This document shows positions 24,611 to 36,994 of a stretch of DNA of 64,000 nt, in pieces; positions within the stretch are counted from its first letter, which is position 1, and every line of letters begins with the position of its first letter. The stretch covers positions 11,253,595-11,317,594 of the forward strand of contig CP099842.1 in NCBI GenBank assembly GCA_030062745.1, in the 5' to 3' direction. The stretch comes from Capitulum mitella (taxonomy: Eukaryota; Arthropoda; Thecostraca; Pollicipedomorpha; Pollicipedidae). Made by a program: the position numbers and the translations under genes. The notes beneath the pieces were generated by a model. The model saw nothing but the letters and a program-made list of their open reading frames with translations, was not told the origin of the DNA and did not search any database.

Positions 24611-25824
24611 TTAACTCGCGCACGACCTTCGGTCGGTTACGACCATGCCCGACTGGAGGGCAGTTGGCCGCCCCCTCTAACTCACGAACGGCTGGTCGCA
24701 CAATAAAAACAAGCATACCGTTGGAAAGCTTGTGACGAATAGAGCTCGAAACTGGCCTCATTTTTAGTTTTAGATAATATGTAAGCAATTTACGTCCGAC
24801 ATGTTTTCTCATAGCCGACTGCATGAGACCGAGAGATAGCCTGAATCTCAAGGGCTGTGACTAATAACGCATAGGTAAAGGCACCAGCGCACAAGTAAAG
24901 GTCCGCAAATGCCGATACACATCTAATTTCTCGGATTTGTTCAATACATACGCCGAAACGTTGAGTTAAAGACACGACAATTTTCGCGCCGGCTGTCGGC
25001 GTGCGCCGCAGCCGTACTCAGTAAGAAATTAACGGGAACTAATTTTAGCGTCTCTTTATTTTCGCGAAAAAACTATCCATGTCCATTTTATTGATCTTAG
25101 TGGTTCTTGTGATAGTTTTTAATGCTTAAATTTTGGAAAAATTCATTAGTTACCAATCTACACAACTGGTGGAGCTTTGTTCGCGAGAGTCTGTTTATTT
25201 CCAAAATATGTAATTTCTTAAACTTTTTGAGGTTCTTGGTATTACTTACGTCTGTGCAACCCAGTTCCGCCATTTTCTACCCATTCTGAGTAATTCATCG
25301 TTGACTTTGACGGTGGTACATTTTGGCTCACTACAGTTATTCGTGACCTGACCTCAGGTCAATGGATGAAAGTCATTGATACTTTGCCCTGTGACGGTAA
25401 CTAGATGTCTGCTTCACTCCACACTAAAAATGTGATGAAATATTCCGTCAATTTCCGAAAAAACGACATGGCTTAAAAATGGGCTTGACCTTAGGTGAAT
25501 GACCCGGAAGATTCCGAGAAATCTGAGATTGGAGATTTGGTGCATCTATCAAGATCACTCTTTCCTGAAAATATCACTGTGATATCTTGTTTTTGGAAAA
25601 AGTTACAGGTCGCTAAATTTTTTTGGACATAGATCTGTTTGACCTGACCCAGATCAGGCACTTGACCTAACCTGAGGTTGAGACTTTGACACAGGGTGTA
25701 AAAATGATGAAGCAAAAGGTATACATAGTTTCGCGACGCTGTGTTTGTTCGTTCTTTTGCAATCCTAGGAAAAACCTCAGGGGGCGGTCAACTGCCCCCC
25801 CCCCTCCAGTCGGGGACGGGTTGA
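24611..25824. mobile_element. ~1.2-kb non-autonomous TTAA element (subfamily 1, copy IV)
   Basis: TTAA at 24611-24614 followed by CTCGCGCACGACC and CCCGACTGGAGGGCAGTTG. The right end has GGGGGCGGTCAACTGCCCC, a C-run, CAGTCGGGGACGGG and then TTGA (one change from TTAA). It is collinear with copy III throughout, including ATGTAAGCAATTTACGTC and GACCTCAGGTCAATGG. Non-coding. It lies just downstream of the 3' end of the channel gene. Confidence 0.8.
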
Positions 25825-26159
25825 GCTTTATGTGATGCCATATGTCCCCCTCAATTTTTGCAGTTTTTTCAAGAGAGTCCAGTCCCCAAGACTTCGAAAG
25901 CGTCGTCGACCTCTGCAAGTCTCGTTTGTATGTGGAAATCAACCTGGACAATGTTGTCTTACCGCTTACATGAATTATACCTTGCACCAAAATGCTCGTC
26001 CAAAAAGTGTCGGCAAATGAGCCACCAGTTTTGTCTATCTACGAGGAAAAATAGGGATCCGCAGTGTTGATTGCCTAAGTGTGGTTAAATAGAGATCTGC
26101 AGTGTTGATTGCCCGAACTTGTTAGAACTGTTAGTGAGGATCCCTAAGATAATGACAAC

Positions 26160-26315
26160 GGGAGTCAGATGGTGGCTCTGTGAGTCACGAGGGCGGCTCT
26201 GGTAGTCAGAGGGCGGTGTCTCTCTGCTGCAGATGGGAGTCAGAGTGCGGCCCTCCTCTCCTCTGCTGCAGACGGCAGTCAGAGGGCGATCTTCGTCTGC
26301 TGCAGGGCGCCGTCC
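26160..26315. repeat. imperfect GTCAGAGGGCGG / CTGCTGCAG repeat overlapping a gene 3' end
   Basis: Blocks of the form GTCAGAGGGCGG...CTCTGCTGCAGA recur at 26164, 26184, 26205, 26239 and 26278. The channel gene's stop codon (26279-26281) lies inside the last block, so its final residues were probably shaped by repeat expansion. The rest of 25825-26278 is probable 3' untranslated sequence; no clear AATAAA is visible there on the minus strand. Confidence 0.6.
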
Positions 26316-26683
26316 GCCGCCGCCTTCGGGCCGCCGCTGACGACACGCACCAGGTGTGGCGCCGACTCGCCGGCCCGCGACGGTGGCGACGCGTAGCGGG
26401 CGGGTGGCGGTGGCGGCTGCGGCGGCGCCACCTTGGCGGGCCGGCGTCGACGGAGCCCGCGGACCCGCGCGCGCACCACCAGCAGCAGCGCCTCGGTGCT
26501 CTGCACGATGCTGATGACGGAGACGCCCAGCAGCAGGCTCATGTTGCCGCCCACGTCCGAGATCAGCCCGCTGAGGCCGTAGGTGACCTCCTCGGTGGAG
26601 AGCTCGATCTGGTACGGCCAGCGGGCCAGCAGCTTGCACTTGCCGGAGCGCGCCATGCCGGCCACGTTCTGGGACGAGCTCAC
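26279..26683 (-). CDS. DEG/ENaC channel, exon 3 (second membrane segment, pore and C-tail)
   Basis: Encodes residues 309-442. It opens with VSSSQN, completing the YQVQ-VSSS strand that follows the last extracellular cysteine of exon 2. Residues ~345-378 are the pre-pore and second membrane helix: GLSGLISDVGGNMSLLLGVS, then VISIVQ. This contains the family's GG turn and the GxS selectivity-filter motif as G361-V362-S363. The cytoplasmic tail (379-442) begins with an Arg-rich stretch and a proline run (PPQPPPPP) and has no PPxY motif. The acceptor is a good pyrimidine tract ending GACGTCAG at 26684-26686. GC content is far higher than in the flanking intron. The last residues fall in a small repeat (see 26160-26315). 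Confidence 0.88.
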   Translation of the reverse strand: MSSSQNVAGMARSGKCKLLARWPYQIELSTEEVTYGLSGLISDVGGNMSLLLGVSVISIVQSTEALLLVVRARVRGLRRRRPAKVAPPQPPPPPARYASPPSRAGESAPHLVRVVSGGPKAAADGALQQTKIAL

Positions 26684-27239
26684 CTGACGTCAGAAGGAGT
26701 GGAAGAACATGTTAACTGCGGCGTGTCATCGCCGACACATGCGGGTGATCAGTGCGTGTGCAAGAATATAAACTAATGTATGAGCGCAATCTGTTGCATG
26801 TTCACGGACGCACCTCTTTATTCATTTACGTAATTACACACATACGTACATTTACTCATAACTGTCCTAAAATATTACACTAACCATGCCCTCCAAATTG
26901 TTTTATGCCTCTGATGCTGCTTTCGCAGCACATGCATCACACTCACTGAAATGGGCGGAGGGGCGCTTTTGTGCCCCCACCTGTTTTTATTCAACATCTC
27001 AAGAACAGATCAGGGTTGGTCGCTACTATTTTGTGACATGGATAACAACTGGAAAACTCCTAGACTGACGCAAAAAAAAAATCGCAAATCGGCCCGGAAA
27101 TTGTTGAAGTTTGAAGCATGTCAAACAAACAAAACGACGAAAATAAAGGTTGTCGCTGACAAATGGGACTTTTGCGAAAGGCTAGCGTTTTACGTAAGAT
27201 TACCGTTGGAACATAACCAGCCGACATCATTCGGGCATA

Positions 27240-27710
27240 AATGATGGATGTACCAAGACCAAGGCCAGGGTCAGTAAGGGTCAAGGTCATCAAAGACCAA
27301 GGTCAACCAGTTTGTGACCTGATCCAGATTTGTTTTGCAACATGTCGGTTTGTATGAAATATGCATTCAAAGACGCTAATAAAACACGTGTGCGCACATT
27401 GGTACGCTTACTCGTACATATACAAGGGTCAGTGAAGGTCAGAGTCGTCAAACGTCAAAGGCAACTGTTTTGCGACATGGTCCATATTTGTTTTGCAACA
27501 TGTCGATTTCTATAAAATATGCATTCAAAGGCCCTAATAACAACACGCTTGCGCGTATTGATACGCTTATATATACTAGGATCAATGCAGGTCGAGGTCG
27601 TCAAACGTCTAAGTTAATTATTTTGTGACTTGGTCCAAATTTGCTTTGCAACATGTCGATTTGTGTGAAACATGCATTAAATGACCCTAATAAAAACACG
27701 TTTAGCACAT
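27240..27710. repeat. ~155-bp tandem repeat, about three copies
   Basis: TTTTGCAACATGTCG recurs at 27333, 27491 and (as CTTTGCAACATGTCG) 27644, each followed by GAAA-ATGCATT-AA, then CCCTAATAA-AACACG and a GGTCA-rich segment. Spacing is 158 and 153 bp. The last copy is cut off by the CA/TA microsatellite. Confidence 0.85.
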
Positions 27711-27712
27711 TA

Positions 27713-27821
<109 letters not shown>

Positions 27822-28759
27822 ATTTCTACCCTGTATAGCAATCAAATCGTGCAATTGGGTCCATTGAAACGAAACAACTTCAGCGCAAACAGTTGACATA
27901 AAACTTACTTCGGGTGAAAAACTTGATCCAAGGTCAATGGCCTCGTTTCACTTCTTTTGACCTTGCGGAGGCTAGTAAACACCAAAAGTGACCAAATGTA
28001 TCGATTTTGGCCATCTCCATTGAAAATACGCCAAAAGATGTGTTTAGTGCCCTTATTTACACCCAGTTGACACCAGGATTCCGCGTTACTCGAAATCTGA
28101 TCCGCCAAAAATGAAAAATGGCCTCATAGATCAATGACCTGACATAACCTCAACCCAACTCCTCAGTCAAGACGTCGAATGAATGGAAATTTTCGTATTC
28201 CATGTCTGAACGCTCAAACACGCAGTCTTTTCCCTTTCCTTTCGAAAAGTCGTATGAAATGGCATGTGCGGCCCGAGGAAGTGCCCAAAGTTGACATTTT
28301 CGACCCCGTTTGACCTGGAAGATATTAACTTAGGGTCGTGAAAATTGCGCACTATGTAAATCTTTATAGCCCTACCCTACCCTCAAAAACTCATCTCTAA
28401 TTCTGCTTGTCTTACCGATCAGAGGGGGCACTTTTGTGTCCCCCCTTGCAGTGCACGTCATATGACAGTATTTGAATGAAATTGCAAATTGCATGGATGG
28501 TTAGCTTGCATTAAGGCGTTTTAGGTTTCATTTTCATATCTGAAAAGAATACATGTGTCTGGTGCCCACCACTTTTGACATCACATCTAAAGAGTTTAAC
28601 GGAAGTTACAACCTGACCTTGGTTCAAGCACCGTCCAATTTGCTTCGCCTTCAGCTTTGTTTCTTCACCCCTCTCTCATTTTCTCAATTTTTTCATAGAA
28701 AATCTTTAATCTCACGGAGTTTTCTGGTTTAGGAGTCTCTGTAGTCTCTGTCCTCCTTT

Positions 28760-30000
28760 TATGGCGCTCCCTTGTCTCCGAAAATCCGGGATTCGAGCAA
28801 GGGGGGACGATGGGGGTGATCACTCTCCCCTGAAGCCTGGGAAAGGGCCCTTCTCAGACTCAAACGGGGCCCCGAGGAGGGCTCCGTTTGATTCTTTTCT
28901 AACCCCCTTTCAGCTTCACAGGGTGTCTGTGGAAACGTGACGGGTTCTTGATGCAGTCGGGGGCCTCCAGGAGGGTTCGATGACCTCTGGGATGCAAAGA
29001 AGGGCACCTGAAGCTCCCAAAGGGTCCCTGAGGCCACAACAGGGCCCCAACACGGCCGATTGCTCCTGAGGCCGCCAGAAGGGTCACAGGGCCCCTGAGA
29101 CGCCCAAGATGAGGACTGAGTCCCTAGGACAGTTTAGTGGCCCTTGCAATGTCTAAGGGGCCCCGAATGATTTTCACGGATCTGTGTGAAAAGCTGAAGG
29201 TTCCTGATTGCGGTCAGAGGGCCTCTGGGAAAGTACCTGAGACCCTGAGACGGCAAGATGGCCCCTACGATGGATAGAAGGGAATCTAAGATCCTTCAAG
29301 GATCCCTGGGGTCGCAATAGGAGCCCCAACACGGCAAAGGGTCCGTGACACGGCTAGAAGAGATCCAAGCCCATAGGGGGCCCTATTGGCCTGTACGGGA
29401 CCCTCTGCCGGTCTGTACTGTCCCCTGCCAGCTTGTGCGGCCCCCTGACAGCCTGTAGATGCCTCTTGCCAGCCTGCAGGGGACCCTGCCGGCCTGTAGG
29501 GCACCCTGCCAGCCTGTGGAAATTCTGTTGGCCCGTAGGAATTCCCTATTGGCATATAGGGGGTCCCTGCCGGCCTGCACGGGCCCAATGATGGCCCACA
29601 GGGGGCCTCCTGCCGGCCTTTTGGGCCCCTACGGTACTGTAGGGACCAGCTGCCGGTCTGTAGGGCTTCCTGCCGGCCTGTGGGCCCCCGCCAGCCGTGG
29701 GAAGGCCCTGCTGACCCGTGGAGGGACCCTCTACTGTTCCATGGGGCCCTGTCAGCCTGCAAGGTCGAGTCGGAATGGATCCCCTGCTTGCCCGTAGCTG
29801 TCCCCTGTCGGCATGAAGGGGCTCCTGCTGACATGCAGGGGTCCTTGCCGCCGCCTGTAGGACCCCCTGCCTGTCTATGGAGGGGCTCGCTTACGGCCTG
29901 TAAGAAATCCCCGATGGCGTTTAGAGGAGGCCGCTAACGGCCTGCAGAGGGGCCCCCTGACAGCTGTGGAGGCCCCCAGTGAAAACTTGTTTTTGGTGCG
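28760..30000. repeat. degenerate GC-rich array with ~25-35 bp period
   Basis: Two related word types alternate: GGGCCCCTGAGACGGC-like (28780-29340, again 31660-32070 and 33285-33440) and CCCTGCCGGCCTGTAGGG-like (29390-29960). Copies are strongly diverged. Apparent frames of up to 182 codons on the minus strand simply repeat a 9-10 residue theme and are not supported as genes. The stretch 30001-30427 shows no gene. Confidence 0.65.
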
Positions 30001-30427
30001 ATCATCGACAATCAGGGAAGATTGTCGGTTGCAGGTTATAATGGTTGTTGATGCTGGTTGCAGCTAATGATGTTCAGCAACGGCAAACGTCCATTGTCGT
30101 AAAATTTTTATTGGCTGTTTTTATTCAGGGGCCCACTCATGGGATACGGTCTCACAACTGGTCACACACACCCCTCCCCTACCCCTCCCAGAATTCTGAA
30201 CCGGTTATACCTTTCTGCGAGCCTTTTGTGAAATGCCATGTTAATATCTTTGTCTGGGGGGCCCACATGAAATGAAGGAGACTCACCGCTGGGCGAGGAT
30301 CATCCGAAATTTTGGGCTGGCTGCGCCCCTGCCTCCCAAGTGTGTTAGGTGAGCTTCTGGCATAGAAAAGGTCCGCCTGAAACTGCGAGGGAGTCCCCTA
30401 AAGCGCCAATAAAGGCTAATGATATGG

Positions 30428-31650
30428 TTAACCCTATTCCCGGAGGGCTAGACGGTATGGCCGATTCCCGGCAGGGGGGGGGCGGATTCGGCCCCCCCCT
30501 GAGATCTCGAAAACTACTTATCCGATTTCATCGCAACAAACGGCAATCGATTTGCCGTGACGTGAACTACATTTTTATAAAAAGAAATTTTCAAAATTTT
30601 GAAATTTGTGGATACAGGGGGGCAAAAATGTCAAAATGGGGGGTACTTTTTGACTTCTTGACATAACTCCGTTGTTTATGGACCGATTTCGATGAAACTG
30701 ACATGAATCGAGAGATTATGGATAGGGCTTTTACCATGGGTATGCAAATTTGAAATTTTGAGAAAATTCATGGGCGTTCACAGGGTTTTAAAAATGGGGG
30801 GATTAGTTTTCTAATAACGGAATGAACAAAAGAGGCCAAAACACTTTTTTAGCTTCTGCTAGTCATATTATGCTAAAGAAGTACAAATCGCATTACAATG
30901 TTTGTATAATGTTAGCATAGGCGGTGCCAGGGACATAAAAAAGGGGGAACTGTCATGGTCCCACGTTCTTCAGATCAACTTGTGACCTTTGACCTTAAAT
31001 GACCTCCGGTGACCTTGGGGTCACCTGGAATGATGTCGTGTGCATTTAATATTATCTGTAAACGTTTTTAATTGATTGAATTCACTCTATTCCAAAAAAT
31101 TCATTTTTTGGCTTTTGCGATATCGGGTACGCGCACTGACATTTTAGGTCATAGCTCCGTGACCCGACCTGATATCAAGCTGAAACTTGCTACACAAGTA
31201 GAGGGCACCTTGTTACGTCATATTTATTCCGGGTTTGGCATTTGAAAAAACGGCGCCGAAATTATTGCGAAAAAAACAAATTTTGACTTTTGACCTTGAC
31301 CTGACCTTGTAAAGTGACCTCAGATAAACAAAATTACATATGCACATTGCCCAACTATTTAACTATACATTCATATAAAGTTTTAAGTTCTATCTTAAAA
31401 ACTCTGTTTTTGGCAGACATTTTCCTTTTACCCTCAACATGGCCAAAAATGACCTGAGGTGCCTCCCAGAAACGTTGCCTGGCTCCGCCCCTGAGCAAAA
31501 TAGAATTTCGAAATTTTGTCACGGCGCGTAGAAGGAATAGCTAGGAAAAGTGACCAAGTTTCGTGAAGCTGCGTTAAAAAGCCTGGAATTGGCAAGCAAA
31601 AAACCCGAGGGGGGGGCGGATTCCGCCCCCCCTGCCGGGAATAGGGTTAA
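30428..31650. mobile_element. ~1.2-kb non-autonomous TTAA element (subfamily 2, copy A)
   Basis: Begins TTAACCCTATTCCCGG and ends CCTGCCGGGAATAGGGTTAA, so the terminal repeats and the TTAA target sites are both clear. Just inside the left end is GCAGGGGGGGGGCGGATTCG and near the right end is GGGGGGGCGGATTCCGCCCC. Interior landmarks are GAGATCTCGAAAACTA, GTTGTTTATGGACCGAT and GGTGCCAGGGACAT, plus several TGACCTTTGACCT-type blocks. Right-end wording (AAGTTTCGTGAAGCTGCGTT) resembles subfamily 1, so the two are related. It interrupts the degenerate GC-rich array. No transposase. Confidence 0.88.
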
Positions 31651-32074
31651 AGGGGCCTTAAGACCACCAAATATACTCCATGTAACAGAGGAAGACCCCT
31701 GATACAGTCATGGAAACTACCGGAAACGTTCAGGAGGCCCATGACATTGCACAGGGGCACTTAAATCTCAAAAAAGTCCTCTTTAACCTGCCAGAGGGCC
31801 TCTGAGACGGCAAAACTGTCCCCTAGAGACGACAAGAGGGGAGTCTAAGACAACAAGGGTCCACTGAGACGAACAGAGGGGCCTTTTCCACTACTAACCC
31901 TTGTGACGTCCAGATGGCTGCTGACACGGCCAAAGAACCTATAGCATTGCTAGAGGCGCCTCTGTCACGACAGAGAAAGACTAATAGAGGGCCTTTGCTA
32001 CTGCTTGAGGGGCTTCTAAGACGGTGAAAATTCGTCACGGATTTGGCAAATTGCAGGAGGGAGCCCGAGATGGC

Positions 32075-33280
32075 TTAACCCTATTTCGGGAGGGCTAGAC
32101 GGTATGGCCGATTCCCGGCAGGGGGAGGGACGGAATCGGCCCCCTGAGATCTCGAAAACTACTCGTCCGATGTCATCGCAACAAACGGCAATCGATTTGT
32201 CATGACGTAAACTACATTTTTATAAAAAGAAGCTTCCAAAATTTCGAAAGGGGTGAATACAGGGGAGTCAAAATGTGGAATATTTTTGAACTTGTTATAA
32301 CTCTCTTGTTTATGGACCGATTTTGATGAAATTGGCATGAATCGAGAGGATATGAATGGGACTTTTGCCGTTGGTCCACACATTTGAAGTTTTGAGAAAA
32401 TTCGTAGGCGTTCACAGAGTTTCAAAAAAGGAAGGTTAGTTTTTTTCAAAAACTGAAATAACAAAAAAGTTTGAAATAACTTTTTACTTTCTGTTAGTCA
32501 TGTTATGCTGAAGAGGTACAAATGGTATTGCAATGTTTGTAAAATGTTAGCAAAGACGGTGCCAGGGACATGAAAAAGGGGAACCGTCATGGTCACATAT
32601 TCTTCAGGTCATCTTACGGCCTTTGACCTTAAATGATCTCCACTGACCTAAGAATCGCTTAAAACGATCTTGCGTGCATTTCATATGGTTTGAAAACGTT
32701 TCCAATCATTTCAATCCAATCTATTCCTAAAATTCCATTTCACGGCTGTTGCGATAAATGGTACGCGCACTTACATTTTAGGTCATAGCTTCGAGACCCA
32801 ACCTGATATCAAGCTGAAACCTATTATACAAGTAGGAGGCACTCTTCCATATTATATGTATTCCAAGTTTGGCATTTGAAAAGGCAGCGCAAAAATTATT
32901 ACTATAAAACATATTTTTGACTTTTGACCTTGACCTGATCTTGTGAAGTGACCTGAGATAAACGAAATTGGATCTGTATGTTGCCCAACCATTTACCTAT
33001 ACATCCACATAAAGTTTTAAGTTCTATCTTAAAACCGCCATTTTTGGAAGACATTTTCGTTTTACCCTCAACAGGGCCCAAAAAGGCCTGAGGTGCCTCC
33101 CAAAAAGGTTACCTGGCTCCGCCCCTGAGCAAAATAGAATTTTAAAAATTTGTAAAGTACGTGAAAACGTGTCTGGAAAAAGTGACCAAGTTTCATGGAA
33201 CTGCGTCAAAAACCCTGCAACTGGTAAATAAAAAACCCAAAGAGGGTGGATTCAGCCGCCCCTGCCGGGAATAGGGTTAA
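32075..33280. mobile_element. ~1.2-kb non-autonomous TTAA element (subfamily 2, copy B)
   Basis: Begins TTAACCCTATTTCGGGAGGG and ends CCTGCCGGGAATAGGGTTAA. Collinear with copy A over its full length at roughly 80% by eye. It sits 424 bp beyond copy A in the same orientation, separated by a piece of the degenerate array, so the two are independent insertions or a local duplication. Confidence 0.88.
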
Positions 33281-34061
33281 GGATCCTTGAAACTGCCAAA
33301 TGGTTCCATGACACTACCTGAAGTGTTCCTGAAACTGCCAAATGAGCGTCTGAGACGTCCCGAGGAAAACGTGAAACTGTAAAGGAAACTTTAGACCACT
33401 TGAGGTTCCTGACTCGGCAGACGGACCGATACCACCAAAAAGCTAACAAAGAAGTCTCCAGAAGTTACAAGGGAGCAAAGGGGCTTCTGGACCAGATACA
33501 GACACGACATTCCAAATAGAGAGAAGGACGCAGCCGCTTAAAATTCCTCCATTTTTGTCATATTTCTGTAACTTTGTGAGGGAACAAGACGTAAAACTTT
33601 CTGAAATGAGGTGACGCGCTTGAATTTTTTCGGTTTCTTTACATGGCAAAAACGCAAAATTGCATCCAATACTTCAGCCTGGACCCGAGCAGATCGACGA
33701 TTTTTCATATCTGAAGAGCAAAAAGTGGGGGGACCGGTCGGGAAGGGGACTTCGCGTTGACCATTGCCCCCCCCCCCCAGCGAAATCCTGGACCCGCCCC
33801 TGGACCCGAGTTTGCTCCTGGGGCTTACGCATTGCATCGTTATCCGGTTCAAAGGCATGGGGTCATTAAGACGGCCCTCCAGTGTCGCGGCTCTCCGCCA
33901 TCCGTGTGGAAAAGCTGGTTCCTTCCACTTCACTCTGAATGTCCACGATCCTACCTCATAAAATACTTTTCCTCGGTCATTGCTACCGCTCGACAGCGTT
34001 TCCATCGTCTAGGCCCATACTCAGTTACTTTCGTACCCTGATGCTCTGAACGTATTATAAT

Positions 34062-34190
34062 TAGGGATGCACCGGATATCCGGTCCGGCCGGATATGCGG
34101 CCGCATACTAGAGATTATCTGGTATCCGGTCGGATATTTCTGTGATCCGATCGAATATTGCCGGGTATTTAACTTCCCGGAGTACGATCA
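34062..34190. mobile_element. possible hAT-type terminus
   Basis: TAGGGATGCACCGGATATCC followed by repeated GGATATCCGGT/CCGGATA palindromic words. TAGGGATGCACCG is a common terminal motif of hAT-type elements. No matching opposite end (CGGTGCATCCCTA) was found within a few kb, so this is a solo end or a coincidence. Confidence 0.35.
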
Positions 34191-34588
34191 AGACGTTGTT
34201 TAGACGTTGCTTTAATGCCTGCCGACAAAACCGTTTCAGGAGAAATGTGCCCTGTTGCGTTATATTATCGATGTAACTGGCAGTTCTAGTCTTTCTGGAT
34301 CACCACTTTTCTTTCTTGGTTTGGGAGGGTGTCCATGGATCGGTTCAAATTTATACAAAAATTCGTTGTGTAATTGCCATTTAAAACGGTGATTACATTT
34401 CCGCCTACAATGCATATTAAAATCAACCAAACAGACATGGTGGAACTAACAGGCCAAGGCGAATCGGGCCAAAAAGAAGCCTTGGTAAAAAAACGTACAT
34501 AAACAAATTTTTCGCTGAAATCCTCGTTGCATATGTACTGATAAATGAATGGATTACACTAGTTTTTTGCTACCTGCTGACAATATTA

Positions 34589-34702
34589 GCCTAAGGCAAA
34601 GTGAGCGGGAAAGTCCTCGAAATGAGTAAGCAAAAGGATAATCCGACTAGATTAGCCTTCGGGTTACTTCGTTGGAGGACTTTCTTGCCCACCGCCTCAG
34701 GC
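34589..34702. repeat. imperfect hairpin, ~39-bp stem
   Basis: Left arm 34589-34629 (GCCTAAGGC...GGGAAAGTCCTC...GAGTAA) pairs with right arm 34664-34702 (TTAC...GAGGACTTTCTTGCCC...GCCTCAGGC) across a 34-nt loop. It could be a small foldback element or a structured RNA in the intron. Confidence 0.55.
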
Positions 34703-35462
34703 AGTTTAGCCGAGTTCTGCGCAATGCAGATGACACTCCTTCCTTTCGTGGAAGCACTATGTATGTAAATTAGCAGGTGGGTTTCAGTATTATCACAGTG
34801 GATGCGTTTACGTTAGTACCGAACAGGCTTCGATTGTTGAGTTGTGGTTAATGCAGCGTAACGAAAATGAATCAAACCTATATCATTAAGCTGACGGAAA
34901 TCCAAAGAAGGTGTTGTGAACAATGGCACAAATGAAACAGTTAAAATGTCGACAGAAGCATATGAAGAGTGCAGAAAGAATAGGGTTAAAAATAAGACGC
35001 TGAGAGAATCTGTTACTTGTTTGTCCCTTTTTAGGGGTCTGCGTTGCCCCTGCCGCGTGTCGTCCGATTTCACGAAACCAAAACTCAGCTCATGCCAAGA
35101 AAGGACCAAGAGCACCAGCATTCTCTGGCAATACAACATCAGCAACGTCTCATTGCTGACGTGTTGACGTTGCTGACGTTCTCGTATAGCTGGGATGCGA
35201 CGTCACCCAATGTACCCGCACCCAAAAATGTTTTTAAACGCTGCTGGCATTACTTTCATCTAAAGCTGGAACTTCTGAAGTTTGCAGCGGGTTCTCACCC
35301 CGTTAATCCCGGACCGCTACACTTGCAGCTCAGAAAGGATTTTTTCCTTTTTTTCCTCGCCTCGACCTGGTACGACTGAGCATCACAGAACTCCTCCTCT
35401 TCGTCACTCGGGTCTGGTACACATGAAGCTCAAGGAGGGCCCTCCCCCTGCCTCATCCTCAC

Positions 35463-35682
35463 CTGGACCTGGTACATCTGGATCTCACAGGAGGTCTGGC
35501 AGTGCGGACAGCTGACGGTGCCGCGCGGGATGGCCGGCAAGTTCTGCATCCTCTTGTATTCCTGCGTGGTGTTGCATAGACGCTGGGGTAACGGCAGGTC
35601 GCTCATCCACGGAGCGCGGCAGCCCAGCATCTGGGCCTGGTGCGACCACATGCACCGCTCCTTGCACTTGCCGTCCGTGTAA
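35463..35682 (-). CDS. DEG/ENaC channel, exon 2 (cysteine-rich extracellular region)
   Basis: Encodes residues 236-308. It carries seven cysteines (C241, C245, C256, C271, C293, C296, C300) in the family order: CKERC...GC-RAPW, LCN, then CPHCQTSCEIQMY. The CxxCxxxC-x(4)-Y signature is the conserved end of the extracellular thumb and wrist region. The acceptor CGGCCGTTCCAG ends at 35683 and the donor GTGAGG begins at 35462. The exon is flanked by AT-rich intron but is itself GC-rich. The start phase (one base) matches exon 1 and the end phase (0) matches exon 3. Confidence 0.88.
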
Positions 35683-36994
35683 CTGGAACGGCCGGGCGGC
35701 AGGACGTCACGCAGAGAAGCGAGACGTGAATCAAAGGAGGCATGTGCAGGGTCATCGCCGCATAGCTGCAGTTGAATCGCATGGTTCCGCGTTTAAAACG
35801 TTTTGAGCGTGACGTTAGTGAAGCTTATTTCCCAACGACATGCCGTTGCACATGTTGTCGTTCCGTGCATTTAATTTCATGCCGCACTGACGTAATGGCA
35901 GCGAAGTAAGTCATTCGATCAATGACAGTCACTGAATGAGCCAGAGCGTGCTTCGGGGTTTCCTTCAGTCGCAGGAGAGGATAGGTGGCGTACATAATGC
36001 AGCTAGAAGCGATAAGCAAAACATTTTCGTGTGCGTCATCGCCCGACGTATTTATGACCAAGAAACAAGGGTGGAGACTCTGGACAGTTATTCGTGTTGT
36101 CAATATCATCGTGAAGTCGATTTTTCCATGTATCGTCTAATGCTAAATTCCGGAATTATCGGTGCTGTATTGGAAAAACCAGTAATACAGGAGACTCCAC
36201 GTACGCCAATGAATTTCTAAAAGTAAAAATGGTTTTCTCAATAATTTTAGATTACACGGAATATTTGGTTTTGACCTTAAAACATCAAACATTTCTACTT
36301 TCATAAAATATTCAGAAAATCAGAGACCAGGAGAATATTATTCCTAAAATCTGGTCTCGGCCCCATTCACGTCAGCAATTCATCGAAAGCTTATTTGACG
36401 TTATCGTGGCTCCATTGCCTTCTTTTACAGTAATGTTCTCGTACTGATCGAATAAGACGCTTAATCATTTGCAGCATGCCATGTCCCTGGGTGTCACTGG
36501 ATCTTTTTCTGGCAACAAGAGAAAGTTCACGTTCCCTGTATGAGATGAAATAGAAGATATAGGCTGATAATTGATACGACTACTTGACTGCTGAAAGCTA
36601 ATTTCTATCCATGGATGTGCATTTTTGCAGTTTAGTGTACTGCTGCCGTTTACCCGTTAACAATACACTGCGATATGCTTTATTGCTGAGAAAGTGTTTA
36701 AGCGGTATTAACACAGATGATCGCCGAAAAAATTGGCATCTTCGCTTTGTCGAGTACATTTGTATTCTTAATTACCTTACAAATCAAATGGCAAACATGA
36801 AACAACAGTGTCCATCAGTGTCAGTTAACTTGTAGTGATGAAATTTAGACATGGTGTTACGTTACCCCTTTCACTTCTCTCCCTTTCTTTTTCTCTTACC
36901 CCTCCCCATCGTTCTCTCACTTTCTTCATGAACTCTTCCGAAGGCTTCCAAAACAACAAAGTACTGAATTAATATCCAAGCCGTCACCACTCAC
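35683..36994 (-). other. intron 1 of the DEG/ENaC gene
   Basis: 1.3 kb, AT-rich, bounded by GTGAGT (36994 downwards) and TTCCAG. A 70-bp polypyrimidine stretch at about 36865-36930 is purine-rich on the sense strand. No other feature seen. Confidence 0.8.

Noticed and set aside
29286-29834. 182-codon minus-strand frame
   Set aside because: It is a translated degenerate tandem repeat with a 9-10 residue theme inside an intron. No splice signals or homology signature.
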